Assembly: GCF_014643375.1 (NCBI RefSeq)
Contig: NZ_BMJJ01000001.1
Span: forward strand, 1-64,000
Direction of reading: 5' to 3'
Source: Aureimonas glaciei
GTDB taxonomy: Bacteria; Pseudomonadota; Alphaproteobacteria; Rhizobiales; Rhizobiaceae
Length of the DNA stretch: 64,000 nucleotides
The notes under the pieces were generated by a model, which was not told the DNA's origin, ran no database searches, and worked only from the letters and a program-made list of their open reading frames with translations. Of this stretch, positions 8,709-18,995 are shown piece by piece. Every line of letters begins with the position of its first letter. The first letter of the stretch is position 1. A program made the position numbers and the translations under genes.

Positions 8709-11693
8709 TCAGCCGAGCGCCTCTTCGAGGAAGGCTTCGAGCTGGGACAGGTGCTTCGACATCGTGCCGGCGGCCGGCGAGGCCGCGGCGGCGCGGCCGG
8801 CATAGCGAACTTTGCGCTTTTCCGCGCCGATATGCTCCAGCACCCATTCCAGATAGGGGTCGATGAAGGACCAGGCGCCCATGTTCTTCGGCTCTTCCTG
8901 GCACCAGACGATCTCCGCCTGCTTGAAGCGCGAGAGCTCGCCGATCAGGGCTTTCGCCGGGAACGGATAGAGCTGCTCGAGGCGCAGGAGGTAGACGTCG
9001 TCAATGCCGCGCTTCTCGCGCTCCTCGAACAGGTCGTAATAGACCTTGCCCGAGCAGATCACGACGCGCCTCATCTTGGCGTCCTTGACCAGCTTGATCG
9101 GGCCGTCCTTCTTGATCTCGGCATCGTCCCAGAGCAGGCGATGGAAGGAGGTGTCGCCCGACATCTCCGACAGGTTCGAGACCGCCCGCTTGTGGCGCAG
9201 CAGCGATTTCGGCGTCATCAGGATCAAAGGCTTGCGGAAGTCGCGCTTCATCTGCCGGCGCAGGATGTGGAAATAGTTCGCCGGCGTGGTGACGTTGGCG
9301 ACCTGCATGTTGTCCTGCGCGCACTGCTGCAGGAAGCGCTCGAGACGGGCGGAGGAATGCTCCGGTCCCTGGCCTTCGTAACCGTGCGGCAGAAGCATCA
9401 CCAGGCCCGACATGCGCAGCCACTTGGCCTCGCCCGACGAGATGAACTGGTCGATGACGACCTGCGCGCCGTTGACGAAATCGCCGAACTGCGCCTCCCA
9501 AAGCGTCAGCGCGTTCGGCTCGGCCAGCGAGTAGCCGTATTCGTAGCCGAGCACGGCCTCTTCCGAGAGCATCGAATTGATGACCTCGTAGATCGCCTGG
9601 CCCTTGGCGAGGTTCGCCAGCGGCACGTATCGCGTCTCGTCGCGCTGGTCGTAGAGCACCGAATGGCGCTGGGAGAACGTGCCGCGCTCGGAATCCTGGC
9701 CGGACAGCCGGATCGGTGACCCCTCGGTCACCAGAGTGCCGAAGGCCAAGGCTTCAGCGGTCGCCCAGTCGACGCCCTCGCCGGTTTCGATCGCCTTCGA
9801 GCGGTTGTCGAGAAAACGCTGGATGGTCTTGTGGACCTCGAAGCCCTCCGGCACTTCCGACAGCTTCTTGCCGATTTCCTTCAGCGTCTTCAGCTGAACG
9901 CCGGTGACGCCGCGGCGCGGCTCGTCCTCCTGCTCGGCCCGGCGCAGGCCCGACCAGGCGCCGTCCAGCCAGTCGGCCTTGTTCGGATTGTAGTGCTGGC
10001 CGGCCTCGTGCTCGGCTTCGAGATGCGCGCGCCACTCCGCCTTGCGGGCGTCGATGTCCTCCTGGCTGAGCGTGCCCTCGTCGACCAGCTTCTTGGAATA
10101 GATCTCGAGCGTCGTCGGGTGGTTGCGGATCGAGCGGTACATGATCGGCTGGGTGAAGCCGGGCTCGTCGCCCTCGTTATGGCCGAAGCGGCGATAGCAG
10201 AACATGTCGATGACGACGGGCTTGTGGAACTGCATGCGGAATTCGGTGGCGATCTTCGCCGCATAGACCACCGCTTCCGGATCGTCGCCATTCACGTGGA
10301 AGATCGGCGCCTCGACCATCTTGGCGACGTCGGACGGATAGGGCGAAGAGCGCGACAGACGCGGGTTCGTCGTGAACCCGATCTGGTTGTTGATGATGAA
10401 ATGCACGGACCCGCCGACGCGGTGGCCGCGCAGGCCGGAGAGGCCGAAACATTCGGCGACGACGCCCTGGCCGGCGAAGGCCGCGTCGCCGTGAATGAGG
10501 AGCGGCAGCACCTGGGCCCGAACCTCGGCCGGCACGACCTCGGTGCGCGTGCCGCCGACGAGCGCGTCCTGCTTGGCGCGGGCCTTGCCCATCACCACGG
10601 GATTGACGATCTCGAGATGCGAGGGATTGGCCGTCAGCGACAGATGCACCTTGTTCTGGTCGAACTCGCGGTCCGACGAGGCGCCGAGATGGTATTTCAC
10701 GTCGCCCGAGCCTTCGACGTCCTCGGGCTTGTACGAGCCGCCGGAGAATTCGTGGAAGATCGCCCGGTGGGGCTTGGCCATGACCTGGGAAAGCACGTTC
10801 AGCCGGCCGCGATGGGCCATGCCGAAGACGATTTCCTTCAGGCCGAGCTGGCCGCCGCGCTTGATGATCTGCTCGAGCGCCGGGATCAGCGATTCCGCGC
10901 CGTCGAGGCCGAAACGCTTGGTGCCCTTGTACTTGACGTCGATGAACTTTTCGAAGCCCTCGGCCTCGATCAGCTTGTTCAGGATCGCGCGCTTGCCCTC
11001 GGGCGTGAAGGCGACGCCCTTGTCCGGGCCTTCGATGCGCGCCTGCAGCCAGGCCTTCTCGGCCGGGTTCGACATGTGCATGAACTCGATGCCGAAGGTC
11101 GAGCAATAGGTCCGCGTCAGGATGTCGACGATCTGGCGGAGCGTCGCAAACTCCATGCCGAGCATGTTGTCGATGAAAATCTTGCGGTCGTAGTCGGCCT
11201 CGGTGAAGCCGTAGGCCTTTGGCGACAGCTCGTTGTAGTCGTCGTCGGGCTGGGCGGCGATGCCGAGCGGATCGAGCTTGGCGTGGAGATGGCCGCGCAC
11301 GCGGAAGGCGCGGATCAGCATGATGGCGCGCACCGAATCCTGCGTCGCCTGCGTCACGTCCTTCTGGCTGAGGGTGGCGCCGGCCTTCTCGGCCGTCGCC
11401 TTGACCTTGCCGGCGACCTTCGCCTCGACCGTGCCCCAGTCGCCGTCGAGCGCCGAGACGAGCTCGCCATTGGCGGCGATCGGCCAGTTCTTCTGCGTCC
11501 AGGAGGCGCCCTCGGCGCTCTTGATCACCGCGGCCTTGTCGTCCTTCAGCGACCGGAAGAAGTCGGCCCATTCCGGCGTCACCGAGGACTCGTCGGTCTC
11601 GTAGCGCGCGTGCATGTCCTCGATATAGTCGGCATTGCCGCCATAGAGGAAGGAAGTCAGCGCCAGCGTGTCGTTATCGGTCGTGCGTGCCAT
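8709..11693 (-). CDS. sucA: 2-oxoglutarate dehydrogenase E1
   Basis: A 994-residue thiamine-diphosphate E1 subunit that decarboxylates 2-oxoglutarate and passes the succinyl group to SucB. Visible features: the N-terminal SFLYGGNADYIEDMHARYE, the central HRGRLNVL and HGDAAFAGQGVVAE typical of E1o, and GYEGQGPEHSSARLERFLQ in the pyrimidine-binding half. The start at 11693 (MARTTDND) fits homologues. Its upstream bases contain no good ribosome site at normal distance; AAGGAG lies about 30 nt away, inside a hairpin-rich leader. Intact. Confidence 0.96.
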   Translation of the reverse strand: MARTTDNDTLALTSFLYGGNADYIEDMHARYETDESSVTPEWADFFRSLKDDKAAVIKSAEGASWTQKNWPIAANGELVSALDGDWGTVEAKVAGKVKATAEKAGATLSQKDVTQATQDSVRAIMLIRAFRVRGHLHAKLDPLGIAAQPDDDYNELSPKAYGFTEADYDRKIFIDNMLGMEFATLRQIVDILTRTYCSTFGIEFMHMSNPAEKAWLQARIEGPDKGVAFTPEGKRAILNKLIEAEGFEKFIDVKYKGTKRFGLDGAESLIPALEQIIKRGGQLGLKEIVFGMAHRGRLNVLSQVMAKPHRAIFHEFSGGSYKPEDVEGSGDVKYHLGASSDREFDQNKVHLSLTANPSHLEIVNPVVMGKARAKQDALVGGTRTEVVPAEVRAQVLPLLIHGDAAFAGQGVVAECFGLSGLRGHRVGGSVHFIINNQIGFTTNPRLSRSSPYPSDVAKMVEAPIFHVNGDDPEAVVYAAKIATEFRMQFHKPVVIDMFCYRRFGHNEGDEPGFTQPIMYRSIRNHPTTLEIYSKKLVDEGTLSQEDIDARKAEWRAHLEAEHEAGQHYNPNKADWLDGAWSGLRRAEQEDEPRRGVTGVQLKTLKEIGKKLSEVPEGFEVHKTIQRFLDNRSKAIETGEGVDWATAEALAFGTLVTEGSPIRLSGQDSERGTFSQRHSVLYDQRDETRYVPLANLAKGQAIYEVINSMLSEEAVLGYEYGYSLAEPNALTLWEAQFGDFVNGAQVVIDQFISSGEAKWLRMSGLVMLLPHGYEGQGPEHSSARLERFLQQCAQDNMQVANVTTPANYFHILRRQMKRDFRKPLILMTPKSLLRHKRAVSNLSEMSGDTSFHRLLWDDAEIKKDGPIKLVKDAKMRRVVICSGKVYYDLFEEREKRGIDDVYLLRLEQLYPFPAKALIGELSRFKQAEIVWCQEEPKNMGAWSFIDPYLEWVLEHIGAEKRKVRYAGRAAAASPAAGTMSKHLSQLEAFLEEALG

Positions 11694-11911
11694 CGTATGT
11701 CGCGGCGCCGTCGGGACGCCGTCTCCTTCGATCTGGGTTGCGCGCAACCGGGACCCCATGTCCCCGCGCTGCGCCTTCATTGCCGGATCCACGCACCGCC
11801 CTGCGCCTCCGGCTCATTTCCGGCCGCCGACAATGCCGGCGGCGCGGGTCCTTATGCCGACCGAAATCGGCAATCTGATGCCGACAGCGACATTTGTCGC
11901 CGCCTGCCGCC
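11694..11911 (-). other. sucD-sucA intercistronic region with several stem-loops
   Basis: A 218-bp gap inside the operon. Read on the minus strand it contains GCGACA-AA-TGTCGC just after the sucD stop, TGCCGA...TCGGCA, and a GC-rich stem of about 7-9 bp around GCCGCCG...CGGCGGC. No T-tract follows any of them, so they look like mRNA-stabilising or processing hairpins rather than terminators. I see no small gene here. Confidence 0.45.
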
Positions 11912-12814
11912 TCAGCCGCGCAGCAGCGCCGCCAGCGTCTTGCCGAGCTGCGCCGGCGAGGGCGAGACGCGGATGCCGGCGGCTTCCATCGCCGCGATCT
12001 TGTCCTCCGCGCCGCCCTTGCCGCCGGAGACGACCGCGCCGGCATGGCCCATGGTGCGGCCGGCCGGTGCCGTGCGGCCGGCGATGAAGCCGACCATGGG
12101 CTTGGACCGGCCCTTCTTCTTCTCGTCGGCGATGAACTGCGCCGCGTCCTCCTCGGCCGAGCCGCCGATCTCGCCGATCATCACGATCGACTGCGTCTCG
12201 GGGTCGGCCAGGAACATCTCCAGCATGTCGATGAACTCGGTGCCCTTGACCGGATCGCCGCCGATGCCGACGGCCGTCGTCTGGCCAAGGCCCTCGTTCG
12301 TCGTCTGGAAGACCGCCTCATAGGTAAGCGTTCCCGAGCGCGAAACGATACCGACCGAGCCTTTCTTGAAGATGTTGCCCGGCATAATGCCGATCTTGCA
12401 CTGGTCGGGCGTCATCACGCCCGGGCAGTTCGGGCCGATCAGCCGCGACGACGAGGCGTCGAGCCGCGCCTTCACCTTGACCATGTCCATCACCGGAATG
12501 CCCTCGGTGATGCAGACGATCAGCGGGATCTCCGCCTCGATCGCCTCGAGGATCGCCGCGGCGGCACCCGCCGGCGGGACGTAGATCACCGAGGCGTTGG
12601 CGCCGGTGCGATCCTTGGCCTCTGCGACCGAGGTGAAGATCGGCAGGCTCTCGCCCTTCGAGCCGGTCCAGGTCTCGCCGCCCTTCTTCGGGTGCGTGCC
12701 GCCGACCATCTGCGTGCCGTGATAGGCCAGCGCCTGCTCGGTGTGGAAGGTGCCGGTCTTGCCGGTCAGGCCCTGGACGATGACCTTGGTGTTCTTGTCG
12801 ACGAGAATGGACAT
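11912..12814 (-). CDS. sucD: Succinyl-CoA ligase, alpha subunit
   Basis: A 300-residue subunit of succinyl-CoA synthetase, which forms succinate and ATP/GTP from succinyl-CoA. Visible features: the N-terminal CoA-binding Rossmann part ([15 protein letters not shown]), [17 protein letters not shown], and the phosphohistidine motif [13 protein letters not shown]. Length is normal. Unusually it is separated from its partner sucC by a vapBC pair of about 700 bp, so the usual tight sucC-sucD coupling is broken here. Confidence 0.96.
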   Translation of the reverse strand: MSILVDKNTKVIVQGLTGKTGTFHTEQALAYHGTQMVGGTHPKKGGETWTGSKGESLPIFTSVAEAKDRTGANASVIYVPPAGAAAAILEAIEAEIPLIVCITEGIPVMDMVKVKARLDASSSRLIGPNCPGVMTPDQCKIGIMPGNIFKKGSVGIVSRSGTLTYEAVFQTTNEGLGQTTAVGIGGDPVKGTEFIDMLEMFLADPETQSIVMIGEIGGSAEEDAAQFIADEKKKGRSKPMVGFIAGRTAPAGRTMGHAGAVVSGGKGGAEDKIAAMEAAGIRVSPSPAQLGKTLAALLRG

Positions 12815-12869
12815 GAGTCAGATGGCTCCGTCGCGCGGGTAGGCGCTGGATGAAAGAGCCCCGGTCGCC

Positions 12870-13283
12870 TCAGCGATCGAGGAAGGGATTGCAAACGCGG
12901 ACAGTGCCGTAGAACTGCCCGTGATTGAGGTCTTCGGTGTAGAGCGTCCCGGCTCCGAGACGCTCGGCCGCGGCGATGACGGCCGCGTCCCAGTATGAAA
13001 TCTTGTATCGCTGCGAGAGCGCGATGCCCTCGACGACGAGGTCCGCGTCGCCGGCAACGACGGGCATGAAGGCCAAGCGCCGGATCCACTCGTAGGCTTC
13101 GCCCGGCGGTAGCCCCAGCTTCTTGGTGGTGTTGGCATAGAACTCCGCCAGCACCTGTCCGGACAGCCCGTTGCCACCGGCGCCCAGGATCTCGTGGGCG
13201 ATCTCCCAGTGCCGGGGATACTCATGTCTCCCCGTCGCCGCGTAGATCAGGACGTTCGTGTCGAGGAAGCATTCGCTCCGCAT
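12870..13283 (-). CDS. vapC: VapC-type PIN-domain toxin
   Basis: A 137-residue PIN-domain RNase. All four acidic metal ligands are present: D8 ([10 protein letters not shown]), E47 (VLAEFY), D99 ([10 protein letters not shown]) and D118 (TEDLNHG). VapC toxins typically cleave initiator tRNA or the 23S sarcin-ricin loop; the target here is unknown. The gene overlaps the 3' end of the antitoxin gene by 62 bp in another frame, giving tight coupling. It sits between sucC and sucD and is intact. Confidence 0.88.
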   Translation of the reverse strand: MRSECFLDTNVLIYAATGRHEYPRHWEIAHEILGAGGNGLSGQVLAEFYANTTKKLGLPPGEAYEWIRRLAFMPVVAGDADLVVEGIALSQRYKISYWDAAVIAAAERLGAGTLYTEDLNHGQFYGTVRVCNPFLDR

Positions 13284-13506
13284 AGATGCCCTCCCGATCG
13301 AAACGATAGTCCGGCCCGAGACGCGCTACCGTCGTCTCGCTCATGGCCCTGAGTTCGCGCATGGCCTGGGCGAGACGTTCCTCGTTTTCGCCCAGGCTCT
13401 CCAGATGCTGACGCACGATGGCGTTCAGCGTCGTGCCGCGCTTGACCGCATAAGCCCGGGCTCGGTCGAGAACTTCGTCTTCAATGGCGAGCGTGACGTT
13501 CTTCAT
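13222..13506 (-). CDS. vapB: VapB-type antitoxin
   Basis: A 94-residue antitoxin. The N-terminus [20 protein letters not shown] with [12 protein letters not shown] is a ribbon-helix-helix DNA-binding domain. The C-terminal tail ([14 protein letters not shown]) resembles toxin-neutralising tails of VapB proteins. The ATG at 13506 is preceded by TGGAGATT. A perfect 14-bp inverted repeat lies 13-49 bp upstream and is the probable autorepression operator. The last 62 bp overlap vapC. Confidence 0.85.
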   Translation of the reverse strand: MKNVTLAIEDEVLDRARAYAVKRGTTLNAIVRQHLESLGENEERLAQAMRELRAMSETTVARLGPDYRFDREGIYAERMLPRHERPDLRGDGET

Positions 13507-13518
13507 GCTTCCAATCTC

Positions 13519-13555
13519 CACAGGATCACACAGCCCAATTATGTGTGATCCTGTG
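13519..13555 (-). promoter_or_regulatory. Perfect 14-bp inverted repeat, probable VapBC operator
   Basis: CACAGGATCACACA, a 9-nt spacer, then TGTGTGATCCTGTG, an exact inverted repeat. On the minus strand the spacer contains CATAAT, a plausible -10 element, and the proximal arm abuts the vapB ribosome site. Its position fits ribbon-helix-helix autoregulation. Because it begins only 8 bp beyond the sucC stop, it could also act as a hairpin in the suc transcript. Confidence 0.7.
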
Positions 13556-13562
13556 TTGAGCT

Positions 13563-14756
13563 TCAACCCTTGACGGCGGCGACGATCTTCTTCGCCGCGT
13601 CGTCGAGATCGTCGGCCGCCGTGATGGCCAGCCCGCTCTCGTTCAAAATCTTCTTGCCGAGCTCGACATTCGTGCCCTCCAAGCGGACCACCAGCGGCAC
13701 GGTGAGGCCGACCTCCTTGACCGCGGCAACGACGCCCTCGGCGATCACGTCGCACTTCATGATCCCGCCAAAAATGTTGACGAGGATGCCCTTCACGTTC
13801 GGGTCGGCGGTGATGATCTTGAAGGCGTTGGTGACCTTCTCCTTGTTGGCGCCGCCGCCGACATCGAGGAAGTTCGCGGGCTCGGCGCCGTAGAGCTTGA
13901 TGATGTCCATGGTCGCCATGGCGAGACCGGCGCCGTTGACCATGCAGCCGATGTCGCCGTCGAGCGCGACATAAGCGAGGTCGTATTTCGACGCCTCGAT
14001 CTCCTTGGCGTCCTCCTCGCTCTCGTCGCGCAGCGCCTTGATGTCGTCATGGCGGTAGAGCGCGTTGCCGTCGAAGGACATTTTCGCGTCGAGAACGCGC
14101 AGACGGCCGTCCTTCATGACGATCAGCGGGTTCACCTCGAGCAGCGCCATGTCCTTCTGGGTGAAGGCGTCATAGAGGATCGGGAAGAGCAGCAGGCCAT
14201 CGGCGCGCGCCTGACCCTCGAGCTCGAGCGCGTCGCAGAGCTTGGCGGCATCGGCATCGGTGACGCCGGCCGTCGGGTCGATCGCGACGGTGACGATCTT
14301 CTCCGGCGTGTCGTGCGCCACCGTCTCGATGTCCATGCCGCCCTCGGTGGAGACGACGAAGGCGACCTGGCCGACCGAGCGGTCGACGAGGATCGAGAGA
14401 TAGAGCTCGCGGTCGATGTCGGCGCCGTCCTCGATGTAGAGGCGGTTGACCACCTTGCCGGCATCGCCCGTCTGCTTCGTCACCAGCGTGTGGCCGAGCA
14501 TTTCCTTCGCGTTGGCGACGACTTCCTCGATCGAGCGCGACAGGCGCACGCCGCCCTTGGCATCGGGGCCGAGCTCGACGAACTTGCCCTTGCCGCGACC
14601 GCCGGCATGGATCTGGCTCTTTACGACGTAGAGCGGGCCCGGCAGCTGCTTGGCCGCGGCTTCCGCTTCGCTGGCCGAGGTAATGGCGACGCCCATGGCG
14701 ACGGGCGCGCCGAAGCTCTTCAGGACTTCCTTGGCCTGGTATTCGTGGATGTTCAT
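13563..14756 (-). CDS. sucC: Succinyl-CoA ligase, beta subunit
   Basis: A 397-residue ADP/GDP-forming beta subunit with an ATP-grasp fold. Visible features: [16 protein letters not shown] at the N-terminus, the nucleotide-loop area [26 protein letters not shown], and the C-terminal GGANKEKV / [10 protein letters not shown] motifs characteristic of SucC. Full length. It is the second gene after mdh; a GC-rich hairpin with a short T-run lies between them. Confidence 0.97.
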   Translation of the reverse strand: MNIHEYQAKEVLKSFGAPVAMGVAITSASEAEAAAKQLPGPLYVVKSQIHAGGRGKGKFVELGPDAKGGVRLSRSIEEVVANAKEMLGHTLVTKQTGDAGKVVNRLYIEDGADIDRELYLSILVDRSVGQVAFVVSTEGGMDIETVAHDTPEKIVTVAIDPTAGVTDADAAKLCDALELEGQARADGLLLFPILYDAFTQKDMALLEVNPLIVMKDGRLRVLDAKMSFDGNALYRHDDIKALRDESEEDAKEIEASKYDLAYVALDGDIGCMVNGAGLAMATMDIIKLYGAEPANFLDVGGGANKEKVTNAFKIITADPNVKGILVNIFGGIMKCDVIAEGVVAAVKEVGLTVPLVVRLEGTNVELGKKILNESGLAITAADDLDDAAKKIVAAVKG

Positions 14757-14813
14757 CGAAAATCTCTTTTCCGTGGGGCGGTCGCAGCCTCTCGGCGCGC
14801 CAGGTGTCGGATG

Positions 14814-14842
14814 CCAAAAGGGCCGGCGCGAGGCCGGCCCTT
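14814..14842 (-). terminator. mdh-sucC intercistronic hairpin with short T-run
   Basis: On the minus strand AAGGGCCGGC pairs perfectly with GCCGGCCCTT across a 5-nt loop, and the second arm runs directly into TTTT then GGC. It begins 6 bp after the mdh stop. It may be a partial terminator that lets mdh be expressed above the rest of the suc operon, or an mRNA 3'-end stabiliser. Confidence 0.6.
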
Positions 14843-14847
14843 CGGGA

Positions 14848-16297
<1,450 letters not shown>

Positions 16298-17461
16298 ATG
16301 AACATCGTCGTCGCCATGATCAACGGCCTCGGTCAGCTCGCGCTGGTGGCCGTCTTCTTTGGCATGGTACAGCGGCTCGATTGCCGGCCGGGCGTGCGCG
16401 CCTGCCTCCTCGGCGTCATCTTCGGCCTCGGCGCGATCTTCGCCATGATGACGCCCTCCCCCGTCAAGCCCGGCGTCCTGATCGATGCGCGGGCGGTCGT
16501 GATCGGTCTCTCCGCCGCCTTTGTCGGCCTGCCCGCCGTTCTGATTTCGGGTGCCATGGCCGCCGTCTATCGTCTCTGGATCGGCGGCAGCGGCACGCCC
16601 TACGGGCTGATGGCGATCGCGCTGGCCGGCATCGCGGGGCTGGCCTGGCGTCGGTTCGTTCCGCCCGAGCGGCAGGAGACCGTTCCCAGCCTGCTGCTTC
16701 TGGCCGTGATGATCGCCTGCCATTCGGTCGTCGTCCTGCATCCCACCGGCGACGGCCTGCCGGACGGCTTCCTGGCGGTCTATTTTCCCTCGATCTGGGC
16801 CACCTGCCTGGCGGGAACCCTGACGCTCGGCTGGATGATGCGGCGCGAGATCGGGATGATCCATCGCGAGCGCAGTCTTCGCGGCGATGCGCTCGTCGAC
16901 CCCTTGACCGGCCTCGGCAATCGCCGGGCCGTCGACCACTGGCTCGACGTGAACGGCTTTCGCCGCGGCGCCGGGGAGTTCAGCGTGATCCTCGTCGACA
17001 TCGACCATTTCAAGTCCGTCAACGATCGCTTCGGCCACCATGTCGGCGATGCCGTCCTGCAGCGCCTGGGCGCCGTGATGCGGCAGAGCGTGCGCGACGT
17101 CGATCTGGTCGCCCGCTATGGCGGCGAGGAGTTTCTGATCCTCCTGCCGGCTGCCGACGCGGCACGGGCCCAGACGATCGCCGAGCGGATCCGGCAGGCG
17201 ATCGCCGCCGAACAGGTTTCCGCCGACGGCGTGGCTGTGCGCGTCAGCGCCAGTTTCGGCATCGCCGACTCGTGGGGCCATGACGACCGGGTCGAGCTCG
17301 TCGCGGCGGCCGATGCGGCGCTCTACCGGGCGAAGCGGAACGGCCGGGACCGGGTGGAGGTCGCCCCGCCGCGAGAGGCGAGGGTGCCTTTCGCCCGGCA
17401 GAGCGGGCCCGAGGCGGATCAGGCCGGCCGGTCTTCGCCGGCGGAAGCCGCCGCCAGATAG
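16298..17461 (+). CDS. Membrane diguanylate cyclase (5TMR-LYT plus GGDEF)
   Basis: A 387-residue protein starting at the ATG 16298 (GGGAAAG upstream). Residues about 1-180 form a multi-pass membrane domain of the 5TMR-LYT type; PGVLIDARAVVIGLSAAF and AAVYRLWIGGSGTPYG are typical. Residues about 205-370 are a GGDEF domain with PLTGLGNRR, DIDHFKSVND and an active GGEEF at 275-279, so c-di-GMP synthesis from GTP is expected. An inhibitory I-site RDVD (266-269) sits five residues before GGEEF. The last 43 bp overlap the end of zapE on the opposite strand. Confidence 0.88.
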   Translation: MNIVVAMINGLGQLALVAVFFGMVQRLDCRPGVRACLLGVIFGLGAIFAMMTPSPVKPGVLIDARAVVIGLSAAFVGLPAVLISGAMAAVYRLWIGGSGTPYGLMAIALAGIAGLAWRRFVPPERQETVPSLLLLAVMIACHSVVVLHPTGDGLPDGFLAVYFPSIWATCLAGTLTLGWMMRREIGMIHRERSLRGDALVDPLTGLGNRRAVDHWLDVNGFRRGAGEFSVILVDIDHFKSVNDRFGHHVGDAVLQRLGAVMRQSVRDVDLVARYGGEEFLILLPAADAARAQTIAERIRQAIAAEQVSADGVAVRVSASFGIADSWGHDDRVELVAAADAALYRAKRNGRDRVEVAPPREARVPFARQSGPEADQAGRSSPAEAAAR

Positions 17462-18594
17462 TCGGCCGACCGCATCTCGGTCAGGCGCGAGACGGTGCGG
17501 GCGAACTCGAAGGCCTCCGTGCCGCTCACCCCGCGATAGAGCTCACCGACCGGCGCCTCGGCCGAGATGACGATGCGGCGGCCGGCATCGTAGAGGGTGT
17601 CGACGAGGGTGATGAAGCGCTTGGCCTCGTTGCGCTCGGCCTCGGCCATAACAGGCACGCGGTCGAGCACGAGCGTGTGGAAGCGCCGGGCGAGCGCCAG
17701 ATAGTCCTGCGCGCCGAGCGGCCGCTTCAGGAGATCGTCGAAGCTGAACCGCGCCGCGCCGTTGCCGGCGAGCGGCACGCGCACGGTGCGGCCCTTGACC
17801 GAGAGCGAGGCGGGCGCCGGCTTCTGCCCCGCCAGGAGGGCCGTCCAGACCGCGTCGAGGCGCGCGTCGGTCTCCGCATCCAGCGGCGTGAGATAGAGAT
17901 TGTCCTCGCCGATCGCCGCCAGCCGGTAGTCCTCGGCAGCATCCAGTCGGATGACGTCAACATGGCGTTTCAACTCGTCGACGAAGGGCAGGAACAGGCC
18001 GCGGTTGAGGCCGTCGCGGTAGAGATCGTCGGGCGCGACGTTGGAGGTGGCGACCAAAACGACGCCCGCCTCGAACATCGCCTTGAACAGCCGCGACAGG
18101 ATCAGTGCGTCGGCGACATCCGTCACCGAGAACTCGTCGAAGCACAGGAGCCTGGCCGACGCGGCGATGTCGGCGGCGACCGGCGGCATCGGATCGTCGC
18201 CGCGCGCGGACCCTTCCTTCACCGCGGCGCGGTGCGCGCCGATGCGCTCGTGCACCTCGGCCATGAAGGCGTGGAAATGCACCCGGCGCTTCGAGCTCAC
18301 CGAGGACTGGCGGTAGAACATGTCCATGATCATGGTCTTGCCGCGGCCGACCTCGCCGTGGATGTAGACCCCCCGAGGCGGCTCGGCCGGCTTCGCCTTG
18401 CCGAACAGCCAGCCGAGCGCGCTCTGCTTGGAGGCGAGACTGGTGGTCGACAGCTGCTTGTCGAGGCGGTCGAGGCGGTCTGCCAGAAGGCGCTGCGCCG
18501 GATCGGCCTCGATCTCGCCGCTGGCGACGAGCCGGTCGAGCGCCGAGCGCACCGGGCCCTGACGCTCGCGGATCGGCGCGGAGGAGTTTGTCAT
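17419..18594 (-). CDS. zapE: ZapE/AFG1-family cell-division ATPase
   Basis: A 391-residue AFG1-type P-loop ATPase; ZapE associates with the Z-ring in proteobacteria. Walker A is GEVGRGKTMIMD, Walker B is LLCFDEF followed by SVTDVADALILSRLF, and sensor-type ATSNVAPDDLYRDG follows. Length matches the family. In many alphaproteobacteria this gene lies just upstream of mdh-suc; here it is close to but separated from mdh by the cyclase gene. It ends tail-to-tail with the cyclase, overlapping 43 bp. Confidence 0.9.
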   Translation of the reverse strand: MTNSSAPIRERQGPVRSALDRLVASGEIEADPAQRLLADRLDRLDKQLSTTSLASKQSALGWLFGKAKPAEPPRGVYIHGEVGRGKTMIMDMFYRQSSVSSKRRVHFHAFMAEVHERIGAHRAAVKEGSARGDDPMPPVAADIAASARLLCFDEFSVTDVADALILSRLFKAMFEAGVVLVATSNVAPDDLYRDGLNRGLFLPFVDELKRHVDVIRLDAAEDYRLAAIGEDNLYLTPLDAETDARLDAVWTALLAGQKPAPASLSVKGRTVRVPLAGNGAARFSFDDLLKRPLGAQDYLALARRFHTLVLDRVPVMAEAERNEAKRFITLVDTLYDAGRRIVISAEAPVGELYRGVSGTEAFEFARTVSRLTEMRSADYLAAASAGEDRPA

Positions 18595-18752
18595 GGCGAG
18601 AACCCGGGTGCGGCTGGCGAAGGATGAGAGCGTAGGGCGAAGCCCGTCGCAGGGACAGTCGGGATGCCGACGGGGTGGACGCTCTCTCCCGCGGCCCTGG
18701 CATCGCTGTACGATCGACGGCCGACAAGGGGCAAAGCGCGCCTCAAACGGCT

Positions 18753-18780
18753 CGTCATCCCGGGCTTGACCCGGGATCCA
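18753..18780 (+). repeat. Dispersed repeat B, copy 1
   Basis: Contains CGTCATCCCGGGCTTGA followed by CCCGGGATCCA, so the core TCCCGGG-CTTGA-CCCGGGA is itself a hairpin. Copy 2 lies 80 bp away in inverted orientation. Related copies occur at 40.3-40.65 kb. It is an intergenic element type common in Rhizobiales, with no coding potential. Confidence 0.8.
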
Positions 18781-18859
18781 TTGCTCAAACGCCCATGAGC
18801 TGAGTGGATGGCCGACACCACTCCATTCTGAACGGCATCGGGGCTCCGACGGTCCGGCA

Positions 18860-18888
18860 TGGATCCCGGGTCAAGCCCGGGATGACGA
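18860..18888 (-). repeat. Dispersed repeat B, copy 2 (inverted)
   Basis: The exact inverse of the copy at 18753: TGGATCCCGGGTCAAGC then CCGGGATGACGA. The 401-bp gap between zapE and the Omp19-like gene (18595-18995) holds nothing else that I can support. Confidence 0.8.
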
Positions 18889-18995
18889 ACCTTCCAAGTC
18901 CCAGAAGGCCGAACCGTCCATCTGACCGCATCGCGTTGCCGTCAGATGGGGCGTAGCGATGAGTCGAACGGCCCGGCGTCCGCTTGCCCGAAACC

